Shown piece after piece: positions 17,606-26,509 of a stretch of DNA of 64,000 nucleotides. Position 1 is the stretch's first letter, and each line of letters starts with the position of its first letter. Both the position numbers and the translations under genes were made by a program. Under the pieces are notes generated by a model. It made no database searches and was not told the DNA's origin. It saw only the letters and a list, made by a program, of their open reading frames with translations. Origin of the DNA: Verrucomicrobiia bacterium. GTDB taxonomy: Bacteria; Verrucomicrobiota; Verrucomicrobiia; Palsa-1439. The stretch covers positions 56,295-120,294 of the forward strand of contig JAJVHY010000025.1 of NCBI GenBank assembly GCA_022072455.1, in the 5' to 3' direction.

Positions 17606-20600
17606 TTACGCGCGCCGGGAACGCCGGCGACGGGCATAGATCACCCCGCCTCCCAGCAGCAGCAGGATCGCCATGGAAGGCTCAGGCACAACCGAAACAT
17701 CCAACGGACCACCGGTGTAATTGACGTAGACATTACTCGCATCGGCGCTGACCGACCATGTGCCGCCGTAAGGGTTGGAGAAGCCCGAGAGGTTCAGCAA
17801 GATGTCGCCGGGAGTATAGCTGAGGACTCCGCCGGTGGTTTGCGCCACAACCCATTGATAGTTGTTCAAGGTATTGAAGTCAGCCACATTGCCCGACGTG
17901 TTACCCAGCGTCAGGGAGGTGACGTAAATCGTGTAGTTGTTCGCGACGGTGAGAGTGCCGGTCACATCGAGCAAGTCCCAGCCGGGGTCAGTGCCCGCGC
18001 CGGCATCCACATCGTTGAGTTCCCAGATGTAAGAGCCGCCATTGTTCCAAGTCGTGTTGCCGGCAGCCATGGTGCCAGGACTGTTGCCAGGGGAGAACGA
18101 ACCGCCTGAATTGACAGCCAGTGTCCCGACCGTGCCACTGCCTTTCAGGAAGCCGCCATTATTGATCGTCACGTTGCCGACGGTACCGTTGACAACCAGA
18201 TTGCCGGAATTGGTGATGGTGACGGCGGAACTGGCTGACAGAGCGGCACCGGAGTTCACAGTGATACTGCCAGCGTTGATCAGGGTTGCGCCGGTATAGG
18301 TATTGATCCCGGTCAAGGTGATGCGACCAGAACCACTCTTGGTGACAGAGCCGCCACTCCCACTGATGACGCCACCGTAAGTGGTGTTGCCGGATTGATT
18401 CACCGTCAACTGGCCAGTGACGAGCGTCACGTTGCCACCGCTGGCACCGCCGCCAGACAAGGAGGCAATCTGTTGGGAATTACCGTCCAAATCAAACGTG
18501 GCGCCGGCGGCGTTGGCGAGGATTACATCCGTGCCTGTCGGCAACGCGTTGTTCGCACCAACGCGCAAAATGCCGGCATTGATGATGGTGTCGCCCGAAT
18601 AACTGTTGACGCCACTGAGGGTCTGCACGCTGGCCCCATTTTTCGTAAGGTCACCCGTCCCGGTGACCGCACCCGAAAATGTAACCACTGCTCCACTGTT
18701 AAACGTCAGGTTCCCGCCAGCCAGGTTTACATTTCCATTTCCTTGCAAGCCGCCGATGGTTTCACTGAAACCGTTCAGGTGCAACAATCCGGAAGAATTG
18801 ATCATCGGACTTGCGGTATCGGACAGTTGATTCGAGGCCAGAAGTTTGACGACATCTGCATTGGCGCCACCGGTGCCATCGCCAATCGTGACAGTCGATC
18901 CCAAGGCACTATTGAGACCAGCGCCGGTCTTGTTCAATTGAAGGGTGCCGGAATTCACGATTGTCGACACCTGATTGTTGGCGGTACTACCGCTGAGGGT
19001 CAGGGTGCCGGTGCCGTTTTTGGTGAGGGCGGCCAGATTAACGAGTGCGCCCGAGATCGTGACGTCGTCACTCCCGGTAACCGTAACACCTTGGATTAAG
19101 GAACCGGTCATATTGCCAGAAACCGTCAGATCGCTACCTGAGCCAGTTTGAAGTGTAACGTCACGATTGACGGTGACATTACCGGAGATCGTGGTATTGC
19201 CACTGGTGGCCGTGGAGTCAATGGTCCGGGTACCGCTTCCAGCGGAGGTATTGACCTGAACTGGGCCGCCGAGGTCGACCCCATTGGCACCAAGGGTCAA
19301 GGTGGCATTGGCACTGGAGAACCCCGCACCGCCATTGCCGATGTAGGTGGTGCTGCCATTCGCGATGTCGCCGGTAACCGCGAGCGTTCCTTGGTCAATC
19401 TCAGTGTTGCCGGTGTAGAGATTGTTGCCGCCGAGGGTGAGGGTGCCGGTGCCTTGCTTGACGATTTTGCCCGTGCCATCAATCTGACCGGCAAACGTAG
19501 TGGTGCTGGAGGTGTTGTTGGTGATGTTGTGGGCGTGCATCGTGATGTCGCCGCCCAGAGTCAGGTTGCCACCGGATGTGGCGGTGATGTTGAGGACGTT
19601 GCTGACGAGGATGTCGCCGGAGAAGGTTGTGAGACCACTGGTGTTTCGGGCAATTATGGAACGCGCACCCGTCCCATTCGAGCGAACCGTGATCGGATTG
19701 GTGATGGTGACGCCAGCATTGGTGATGGACAACACGGCGGAATCCCCGCCGGTGGTCGCGCCGAGATTAATCGTGCCGCTATAGCCGGCCGCTTGATTGG
19801 CGGCGTAGCGCAACTCGCCGGCATCAATGAATGTCGAGCCGGTGTAGGAGTTCACGCCGCTGAGGGTGAGATCCGCCGTCCCTTTCTTGACGAAGGCACC
19901 CGTGCCGCTGATGCTGCCGCTGTAGGTGGAGTTACCGGTCTGGTTGACGCGGAATTGCTGACCGGAAACGAGATTGGTGACATTGCCGGCGCTGGCGACA
20001 AAGTTGCCGACTTCTTCGGTGAAGCTATTCAAGTCCAAGGTCGCCCCACCGGCGATGTAGAGAGCGGAACTATCGCTGATGCGGTCCGAGGCCCCCAATT
20101 GCAGCGTCCCAGCGTCGATCGAGGTCTGACCGGCGTAGGTATTCGCATTGGAAAGCCGAACCGTGCCGGATCCCACTTTGGTAATTCCGTAAGTGCCGCC
20201 GCTCTGGCTGATGATGCCGCCAAATTCCACGGTTCCGCCCGTCGCCGCTGTCAGTTGAGCAAACCCTTGGAGGGTCAAGCCACCACTGAACGTGTTCATA
20301 CCGGAAGTATTGCTGCCGCCAATGACACGGTATTGCGCGCCGCTGCCGTTGTTGACCTGCAGTGTCCGTGAGACTGTGGTGCCGCCATTCGCGTCTGAGA
20401 TGGTCAGCGTCGCCGTGTCCGTGGGCAAACCGGAATCCCCCACGAAGATCGTGCCGCCGGCAATGCTCGCGCCCTGCGCAATCCGCAGTTCGCCCATGCG
20501 GATCGAGGTATCGCCGGTCGAGGTCATACCGTTTTGGTATTCCACGACGCCGGGGCCACTGAGGATCACCACATCATCGCCGCTCAGCACCCCGGAGAGG

Positions 20601-21505
20601 ACGAGTTTCGCGCCGGCGGAATACAGGGTGACGCCCCGGTTATCCCCGCCGGTGGCGCGGACAATGTTGCCGCTGAATGTGCCGACATCGCTGGTCGTCG
20701 CGGACAGGAATCCGATTTCGCGATTGGCGGAGGTGCCGTCGCCGGGATTGACGTTGATGGTGCGGGAGAAGGTTTTGCCATTGGCATCGGTATTCAGGAA
20801 AAACTTCGCGTCAGTGGTCGTGGCCCCGCCATTGCCGAGGTAGATAGCTGAAGAGGCACTAATGTCACCACTGGCCCCGAGGCGCAATTGGCCCGCATCA
20901 ATTTCGGTATTGCCGGTGTAGCCCATTGAGACTGTGTATAGCACCCGGCTGTCCTGCTTGATGGAAACGCCGCCAGTGCCTTGGAGGTTCTTGGATAGGG
21001 TAAGGGTGTAACCGTTGTTCCCGTACACGTCCATGAACAAGCCGTTGTTATAGATGTTACCACCACCGCCGAGGGTCAGGTTACCGCTGACGGGGTTGAC
21101 TTCTTGAGAACCACTGTTGAACGAAAAATCAGTGATGTTCAGTGACTGGCTGCTCGAGCTGTTGTTCTCAATTTTGCCGTCATAGAAGTCGATGGGATTA
21201 CCAGTGATTGTGAACGCACCGGCACCCGAGGCGAAGTAGATGCTGCGGAAATTGTCCCAAGCCGTGTAGTTGTTGTTGGGATCCAACCGCGTGGACCCGG
21301 CAAAGGTCAGGTCAACGGTCGTTCCTGTGGGCGGGGTGAGGTTATCATTCCAATTGGCGCCAGTGCCCCAGTTGCTGTCGCCGCCCCCACCATCCCAAGT
21401 TGTACCGGCAAATGCCGTGTTGGAAATAGCTAGAGTAGCTGCGAACAATACCAAACTGCTGACACGCGTCAGTGCCTTCATAGGAAACCTCACCATCATC
21501 GACAT
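17606..21505 (-). CDS. Autotransporter-associated beta-strand repeat protein with PEP-CTERM sorting signal
   Basis: Many GTGTLTLSG / NTYTGxTxIxAGTL repeats; C-terminus VVPEPSMAILLLLGGGVIYARRRRSRRA. Confidence 0.9.
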   Translation of the reverse strand: MSMMVRFPMKALTRVSSLVLFAATLAISNTAFAGTTWDGGGGDSNWGTGANWNDNLTPPTGTTVDLTFAGSTRLDPNNNYTAWDNFRSIYFASGAGAFTITGNPIDFYDGKIENNSSSSQSLNITDFSFNSGSQEVNPVSGNLTLGGGGNIYNNGLFMDVYGNNGYTLTLSKNLQGTGGVSIKQDSRVLYTVSMGYTGNTEIDAGQLRLGASGDISASSAIYLGNGGATTTDAKFFLNTDANGKTFSRTINVNPGDGTSANREIGFLSATTSDVGTFSGNIVRATGGDNRGVTLYSAGAKLVLSGVLSGDDVVILSGPGVVEYQNGMTSTGDTSIRMGELRIAQGASIAGGTIFVGDSGLPTDTATLTISDANGGTTVSRTLQVNNGSGAQYRVIGGSNTSGMNTFSGGLTLQGFAQLTAATGGTVEFGGIISQSGGTYGITKVGSGTVRLSNANTYAGQTSIDAGTLQLGASDRISDSSALYIAGGATLDLNSFTEEVGNFVASAGNVTNLVSGQQFRVNQTGNSTYSGSISGTGAFVKKGTADLTLSGVNSYTGSTFIDAGELRYAANQAAGYSGTINLGATTGGDSAVLSITNAGVTITNPITVRSNGTGARSIIARNTSGLTTFSGDILVSNVLNITATSGGNLTLGGDITMHAHNITNNTSSTTTFAGQIDGTGKIVKQGTGTLTLGGNNLYTGNTEIDQGTLAVTGDIANGSTTYIGNGGAGFSSANATLTLGANGVDLGGPVQVNTSAGSGTRTIDSTATSGNTTISGNVTVNRDVTLQTGSGSDLTVSGNMTGSLIQGVTVTGSDDVTISGALVNLAALTKNGTGTLTLSGSTANNQVSTIVNSGTLQLNKTGAGLNSALGSTVTIGDGTGGANADVVKLLASNQLSDTASPMINSSGLLHLNGFSETIGGLQGNGNVNLAGGNLTFNSGAVVTFSGAVTGTGDLTKNGASVQTLSGVNSYSGDTIINAGILRVGANNALPTGTDVILANAAGATFDLDGNSQQIASLSGGGASGGNVTLVTGQLTVNQSGNTTYGGVISGSGGSVTKSGSGRITLTGINTYTGATLINAGSITVNSGAALSASSAVTITNSGNLVVNGTVGNVTINNGGFLKGSGTVGTLAVNSGGSFSPGNSPGTMAAGNTTWNNGGSYIWELNDVDAGAGTDPGWDLLDVTGTLTVANNYTIYVTSLTLGNTSGNVADFNTLNNYQWVVAQTTGGVLSYTPGDILLNLSGFSNPYGGTWSVSADASNVYVNYTGGPLDVSVVPEPSMAILLLLGGGVIYARRRRSRRA

Positions 21506-21700
21506 ACGTTGATATTTTTTTGTCTCGCTGAAACTTACGCTCTACCCCACCAAAAGCTTGAGAAACATTTATGCTAGAGCGCTTTACTTGTCAACGGCAA
21601 AATAGCGTTTTCCTCAGCATTCAGACAGTTCTCCGTTTTGCTGCCAGATGCGTGACGACAGCCTTGCCGTCAGACTTTCGACCGGGTAACATCACCCCTT

Positions 21701-22693
21701 ATGAAAGTTCGTGGCAAAAACTACCGGGCTGTGTGGATGGAAGGTCGGGACGTTGTGGTGATCAACCAACCCCTCCTGCCCCATAAATTCGCCCTGATCC
21801 GCCTGAAAAATCACCGGCAGACCGCCAACGCCATCACCACAATGATCATACGTGGCGCCGGTACTATCGGCGCCACAGCAGGTTACGGCATGGCGCAAGC
21901 CTATCTCGAAGGGGTTGACCTCGACAAGGCGTACCAAACTTTGCTCCACACTCGCCCGACCGCTGCCGACCTGAAACACGCCCTCGACCGGGTTCGCGCC
22001 AACGCCAAGACACCGGCCGAAGCGGTCGCCGTTGCGGAAGAAATTGCCGACGAATACGTGGAGCGCGCCGAGAAGGTCGCCCGGGCCGGCCTGCCGCTCA
22101 TCAAGAATGGTTGCCGGGTGCTGACACATTGCAATGCCGGCTGGCTGGCGCTCGTGGATTGGGGCAGCGCTCCCGCCCCGATTTATCTCGCCCATCGGAA
22201 AGGCCGAAAAGTGTTTGTCTGGGTGGACGAAACCCGGCCGCGCAATCAAGGCGCGCATTACACAAGTTGGGAATTCATGCAGGAAGGCATCCCGCACAAG
22301 GTTATCGCCGACAATGCCGGCGGTCACTACATGCAGCACGGCGAAGTTGACCTCTGCATCGTCGGCGCCGACCGGATCGCGGCCAACGGCGACGCCGCCA
22401 ATAAAATCGGCACGTACACCAAAGCTGTTTTAGCGAAAGAACACGGCATCCCCTTCTACGTCGCTGCGCCGAGTTCGACGATTGATCTGAAGTGCAAGAC
22501 CGGCGCGGACATCCCGATTGAAGAGCGCGACGAGGACGAAGTTCATTACGTCGGCCGCGAACGCATCACCCCAAAAGGCGCGCGCGCCGGCAATCCGGCG
22601 TTCGACGTGACGCCCGCGAAATACATCACCGGCATCATCACCGAGCGCGGGATCATCAAGCCCAATCAACTCAAAAAGGTATTTTCTGCATGA
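21701..22693 (+). CDS. mtnA: S-methyl-5-thioribose-1-phosphate isomerase
   Basis: GAGTIGATAGYG, VLTHCNAGWLA, CIVGADRIAANGDAANKIGTYTKA, PSSTIDL. Confidence 0.92.
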   Translation: MKVRGKNYRAVWMEGRDVVVINQPLLPHKFALIRLKNHRQTANAITTMIIRGAGTIGATAGYGMAQAYLEGVDLDKAYQTLLHTRPTAADLKHALDRVRANAKTPAEAVAVAEEIADEYVERAEKVARAGLPLIKNGCRVLTHCNAGWLALVDWGSAPAPIYLAHRKGRKVFVWVDETRPRNQGAHYTSWEFMQEGIPHKVIADNAGGHYMQHGEVDLCIVGADRIAANGDAANKIGTYTKAVLAKEHGIPFYVAAPSSTIDLKCKTGADIPIEERDEDEVHYVGRERITPKGARAGNPAFDVTPAKYITGIITERGIIKPNQLKKVFSA

Positions 22694-23301
22694 CCGGCGT
22701 GGACGCAGTCATCTTCGATCTTGGCAACGTGCTGATCAGCGTCAATGAAGCGCGAGCGGCTGACCGTTTCGCCGCGCGCACCGGTAAGAGCAGCGCTGAC
22801 ATCCACGCCTATTTTTTGACGACACCCCACTCCACGGAATTGGCGTTGGGAAAAATCACCAAGCGGCAGTTCTACTGGACGGTGGCGAAAGACCTGGGTT
22901 TTACCGGGGATTATGACGAGTTGGCGATGATCTGGTCGGACATCTTTGCCCCGATCCCAGACATGATCGAACTGGCCCAAAGTCTGGCCGGCCGCCGGCC
23001 GCGGTTGATCCTCTCGAATACCAACGTCATCCACGCCGACTTTTTTCTGGAACGCTACCCGTGGATCAACGAGTTCGACGCGGTGATCCTCTCACACGAA
23101 GTCGGTCTGCTCAAACCCGATGCGGCGATCTACAAACTCGCGGTGCAGCGGACGGGGTTACCGGCGGAACGCTGTGTGTTCATTGACGACCTGACGGCCA
23201 ACGTGCAGGGCGCGCAAGCGGCGGGGTTACAGGCGATCCACCATCAAAATCCCGTGCAGACACGCGCAGAGTTGACGAAGCTGGGTGTTCTGACTATATA
23301 A
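22690..23301 (+). CDS. HAD-family hydrolase
   Basis: VIFDLGNVLI, LILSNTN, SHEVGLLKPDAAIYKLA, CVFIDDLTANVQGAQAAGLQA. Confidence 0.88.
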   Translation: MTGVDAVIFDLGNVLISVNEARAADRFAARTGKSSADIHAYFLTTPHSTELALGKITKRQFYWTVAKDLGFTGDYDELAMIWSDIFAPIPDMIELAQSLAGRRPRLILSNTNVIHADFFLERYPWINEFDAVILSHEVGLLKPDAAIYKLAVQRTGLPAERCVFIDDLTANVQGAQAAGLQAIHHQNPVQTRAELTKLGVLTI

Positions 23302-23319
23302 GCGCTTCCACTTTCGGTT

Positions 23320-23394
23320 TCCCCGGTAGCTCAATGGTGGAGCGAGTGACTGTTAATCACTAGGTTGTAGGTTCGAGCCCTACCCGGGGAGCCA
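23320..23394 (+). tRNA. tRNA-Asn(GUU)
   Basis: Acceptor TCCCCGG/CCGGGGA, anticodon arm AGTGA-CTGTTAA-TCACT, encoded CCA. Confidence 0.95.
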
Positions 23395-24891
23395 CTTTGA
23401 ACGATTTGTCGAACCTCTTGCGAAGTCCGTCAACTCGTACACATCCAAGACGATCCGCTCTGGATAAACTGTAACCTGCTTCAGCATGCATTGGAGCGCC
23501 TCGGTCTTCTCGTCCGGGGTCAATGCTTGGAACACGTTCTGGAACTCACGGAGATTTTGCTTCACAAGATCAGCGTTGAAGTCGTAGGCCGCCTCCTCAT
23601 TGATCTTCTGCTGGAGGGCATCGTAGCGCAACTGAAGGGCCTTCTTGTCAGCTTCGCGCTGCTGCATTTCCTTTTCTAGTCGAGTCACGGAGATTTTGCC
23701 TTTGCCCAACGCATGGACGAAACGGTCAATCTCTGTGTCGATCTCTGCGAGGCGGGCCTTCAGTTCAACGGCTTCCCGCTCCATCGGCGCAATCTTGGAT
23801 TGCAGGTCGCGATTCAACTGTTGCAGGGTGCTGTCAAGGGCTTGCTCGTTCTGACTGAGTTCGCAGAGATTGGCCACAACCGTCGCTTCAACTTGGTCGG
23901 CGTTGATTTGTTTGATGCCGCAAACGCGGTTGTTGTATTTCATGGTTCGCGTGCACCGATAGTACGAGATGCGGTGGACACTGCCGTCTTTGCGACGTTT
24001 CTGGACATAATGCGGCGTCATGACCGAACCACAATCACTACAGCGCATAAGCCCTTTTAGCAGGAACGGACGCTTCATGGTGGTCGCGGTGTGGGTGTGC
24101 TCACGGTGCAAGGACTGGACCTTGTGGAAAAGCGCCTCGGTGACGATCGGTTCATGATCACCGGCAAAAGTCTGACCGTTGAAGCCGATTTTACCGGTAT
24201 AGACGGGGTTGCTGAGCATGTAATCGAGAACCGTTTTTGTCCAAGGAAGCCCGGCGCGGGTGCGCCAGTCACGGCGTGTCAGTTCGGCGCGCAGACGAGC
24301 CAACGAAGCATCCTTAGCAAACCACTCGTAAATGAACTCAACGCGGGGGGCTTCGGTTTCATGCCGAACAAGGCGCTTATTATCATTCCGATAGCCGTAG
24401 GGAACCAGACCACCATTCCACATCCCCTTTTGTGCTCGTTGGTGCATCTTGTCGCGGGTGCGGTCGGCAGTCATCTCACGCTCAAACTGCGCGAAGTCGA
24501 GTAGGATATTGCGCAATAGCCGCCCCATTGGGTGCTGGGTATCGAGGCTCTGCGTGATCGATACGAACTTGACGCTGTACTTGTCGAAGATGTCCATGAG
24601 GAAGTGAAAGTCTTTCACGGATCGGGTAAGTCGGTCGATTTTGTAGGCTAAGACGCAATTAACCTTGCCAGCGCAAATGTCGGCCAGCATCTGCTTTAAG
24701 GCCGGCCGGTCGATGTTCTCGGCGGAGAATGCCCCGTCCTCGTAGACGCGGTGAATAACGTAGTTGTCCTGGCTGCGGCAATAGGCCTCGAGGCGTTCGC
24801 GTTGGGTTTGGAGCGATCCATAGTCGCCGTCTAGCTGGTTGCGACTCGAAACACGGGTGTAAAGCGCACAGATTGTTTGTTTGGCATTCAT
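23380..24891 (-). CDS. Large serine recombinase (site-specific integrase)
   Basis: ALYTRVSSRNQLDGDYGSLQTQRE, CVLAYKIDRLTRSVKDF, zinc ribbon MRCSDCGSVM...CTRTMKYNNRVCG, C-terminal coiled coil. Confidence 0.95.
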   Translation of the reverse strand: MNAKQTICALYTRVSSRNQLDGDYGSLQTQRERLEAYCRSQDNYVIHRVYEDGAFSAENIDRPALKQMLADICAGKVNCVLAYKIDRLTRSVKDFHFLMDIFDKYSVKFVSITQSLDTQHPMGRLLRNILLDFAQFEREMTADRTRDKMHQRAQKGMWNGGLVPYGYRNDNKRLVRHETEAPRVEFIYEWFAKDASLARLRAELTRRDWRTRAGLPWTKTVLDYMLSNPVYTGKIGFNGQTFAGDHEPIVTEALFHKVQSLHREHTHTATTMKRPFLLKGLMRCSDCGSVMTPHYVQKRRKDGSVHRISYYRCTRTMKYNNRVCGIKQINADQVEATVVANLCELSQNEQALDSTLQQLNRDLQSKIAPMEREAVELKARLAEIDTEIDRFVHALGKGKISVTRLEKEMQQREADKKALQLRYDALQQKINEEAAYDFNADLVKQNLREFQNVFQALTPDEKTEALQCMLKQVTVYPERIVLDVYELTDFARGSTNRSKWLPG

Positions 24892-25412
24892 GCGATGGTT
24901 CCGTTGACACCGAATAACTGGCGGATGGCTGCTTGAAACTGTCGCCGCATATGAAGAAACCTGAGTGCTACAATGCAATAGATCACCCATGCGGCCATCT
25001 TTGGGTGTTTTTCCAGGTACTGCCGCAGATCGTCTTTCTGGCCAAGTTGAATCATCAGCGTAATTGCAAATAGTTCATTCCTCAACTCAGGGCCACAATG
25101 CCTGTGAATGTAGAGTCGGTTGTATCGGCTCCAGACTTTCATGAAGTGGGAGTGGTATTTTCGATTTATCAAACGCTCCGCCCAAGTCAGCTTTCGCGCC
25201 GGACGGCCAGCGTAAATAAATCGACCAAGTTCGTACCAAATCCAGAAGTGCTGCTCACAGATGGGGCGTTTTTGGTTCACCGCGATGTAGGCAGGTTTGG
25301 GGTGGTTGTCCAGAATTGCGCCAACCTTATCCGGTAGCTCGGTGGTGTACTCCAAAGACAGCGAGACGGCCTTTAGCAATTCCTCAACATTCGGCTTTGG
25401 TTTTGCTTCCAT
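24888..25412 (-). CDS. Hypothetical protein between the XRE regulator and the recombinase
   Basis: 174-aa ORF; ATGA overlap with the recombinase start; no family recognised. Confidence 0.6.
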   Translation of the reverse strand: MEAKPKPNVEELLKAVSLSLEYTTELPDKVGAILDNHPKPAYIAVNQKRPICEQHFWIWYELGRFIYAGRPARKLTWAERLINRKYHSHFMKVWSRYNRLYIHRHCGPELRNELFAITLMIQLGQKDDLRQYLEKHPKMAAWVIYCIVALRFLHMRRQFQAAIRQLFGVNGTIA

Positions 25413-25414
25413 GA

Positions 25415-25789
25415 TTACTCTCCGTGGTATTTCTTCGCCAGCTTTTCAGCCAGCTTCTGCACTTGCTTCATTTCGTCATCGTTGAGCGGGGCCAATGCCC
25501 GCATCAGGACAGGGGCGCGTTCCTTCTTCAAAACCGCTTTGGCTGCCGGGTCTGGTCGCCCGGCCTCATAGAAGAGTTTGCCGGATGGCACGTTTAAGCT
25601 CCTTTCAAGCTTCGCAATGGTCTTGTCCGAAGGCAGACCGCGCTTCCCTCCCAACAATCGCGACAGGAACGGATGCGAGATTTCAGCCTTTTCAGCAACG
25701 TCGCGGTAAGACAGACCGGCCTCGCGAATCGCTTGGTTAAGCAGGGCAATGAAGCCCGCAGGGGCGGCTGTATCGGTTCTCATCGTCAT
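25415..25789 (-). CDS. XRE-family HTH regulator
   Basis: LNQAIREAGLSYRDVAEKAEISHPFLSRLLGGKRGLPSDKTIAKLERSLNV. Confidence 0.85.
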   Translation of the reverse strand: MTMRTDTAAPAGFIALLNQAIREAGLSYRDVAEKAEISHPFLSRLLGGKRGLPSDKTIAKLERSLNVPSGKLFYEAGRPDPAAKAVLKKERAPVLMRALAPLNDDEMKQVQKLAEKLAKKYHGE

Positions 25790-25810
25790 GCACTACCAAT
25801 AGCATAACGG

Positions 25811-25823
25811 TGCCCATCAGGCA
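25811..25823. promoter_or_regulatory. Operator-like palindrome 1
   Basis: TGCCCATCAGGCA (TGCCY-N3-RGGCA). Confidence 0.6.
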
Positions 25824-25844
25824 ACAAAAAAGAACTCCGCCTAT

Positions 25845-25857
25845 TGCCCAACGGGCA
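25845..25857. promoter_or_regulatory. Operator-like palindrome 2
   Basis: TGCCCAACGGGCA. Confidence 0.65.
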
Positions 25858-25891
25858 CCACTACGGTAAGGTGTCACCCAGAAACATCATT

Positions 25892-26119
25892 ATGATCACG
25901 AACGACATTCGCGAACGACGGGCGCAACGAGGGCCAAGTGGCATCTCGAAAGCGCACCTGGCACGTCGGGTTGGCGTCAGTCGATCGTATATTACAAGAC
26001 TCGAGCAAGGGGCTCGCGAACCGAGTGCCGAAGTGATGTTTAGGATCGCGCAGTACTTCGGTTGTCACGTTGAGGATGTCTTTCACTACGAAGACGACGC
26101 CAGGGCACGGCGTTTATGA
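25892..26119 (+). CDS. XRE-family HTH regulator, divergent
   Basis: ISKAHLARRVGVSRSYITRLEQGAREPSAEVMFRIAQYFGCHVEDVF. Confidence 0.88.
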   Translation: MITNDIRERRAQRGPSGISKAHLARRVGVSRSYITRLEQGAREPSAEVMFRIAQYFGCHVEDVFHYEDDARARRL

Positions 26120-26140
26120 ACATTTTTTTACCCGCACAAT

Positions 26141-26153
26141 TGCCCATTGGGCA
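26141..26153. promoter_or_regulatory. Operator-like palindrome 3
   Basis: TGCCCATTGGGCA, upstream of the zinc-ribbon/Rep genes. Confidence 0.6.
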
Positions 26154-26314
26154 CCAGTTAACTGTCTTGCGCGTTGAACGACGATTCACACCGCTGACAG
26201 CCGGTGAGGATGTGGAGCGGTGCCGGCGTCTTCGAGTCCTGCTGCTGAGAGGAGCTCGCCGTCTCGCCGCAACCCCGCCACGGAACCACGAAACCAAACG
26301 CCAGGAGGTTAGTC

Positions 26315-26509
26315 ATGGGGATAATTGAGAGAACACAGTCGCTTCAACCCGAGTGGTGCGACAACTGCGGGGCAACAATTCCACCCGAAACGGAATACGC
26401 GATTTGGGGCGATGCAGAGTCGGGACTGGAACTACTGCTTTGCCTCAAGTGCGCAGAAGCCCGCCAGCGAAAGAAGCGAGAGGGAAAGAATAATGGAGAC
26501 ACACCATGA
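26315..26509 (+). CDS. Small zinc-ribbon protein
   Basis: WCDNCGATIPP...LLLCLKCAEA; overlaps the Rep start by 4 bp. Confidence 0.6.
   Translation: MGIIERTQSLQPEWCDNCGATIPPETEYAIWGDAESGLELLLCLKCAEARQRKKREGKNNGDTP

Noticed and set aside
17840-20851. Plus-strand ORFs opposite the PEP-CTERM gene, and the recurring motifs as a possible CRISPR array
   Set aside because: Repeats are protein-level beta-strand repeats with variable spacing and third-position drift; no constant repeat/spacer architecture. No CRISPR array was seen anywhere in the window.
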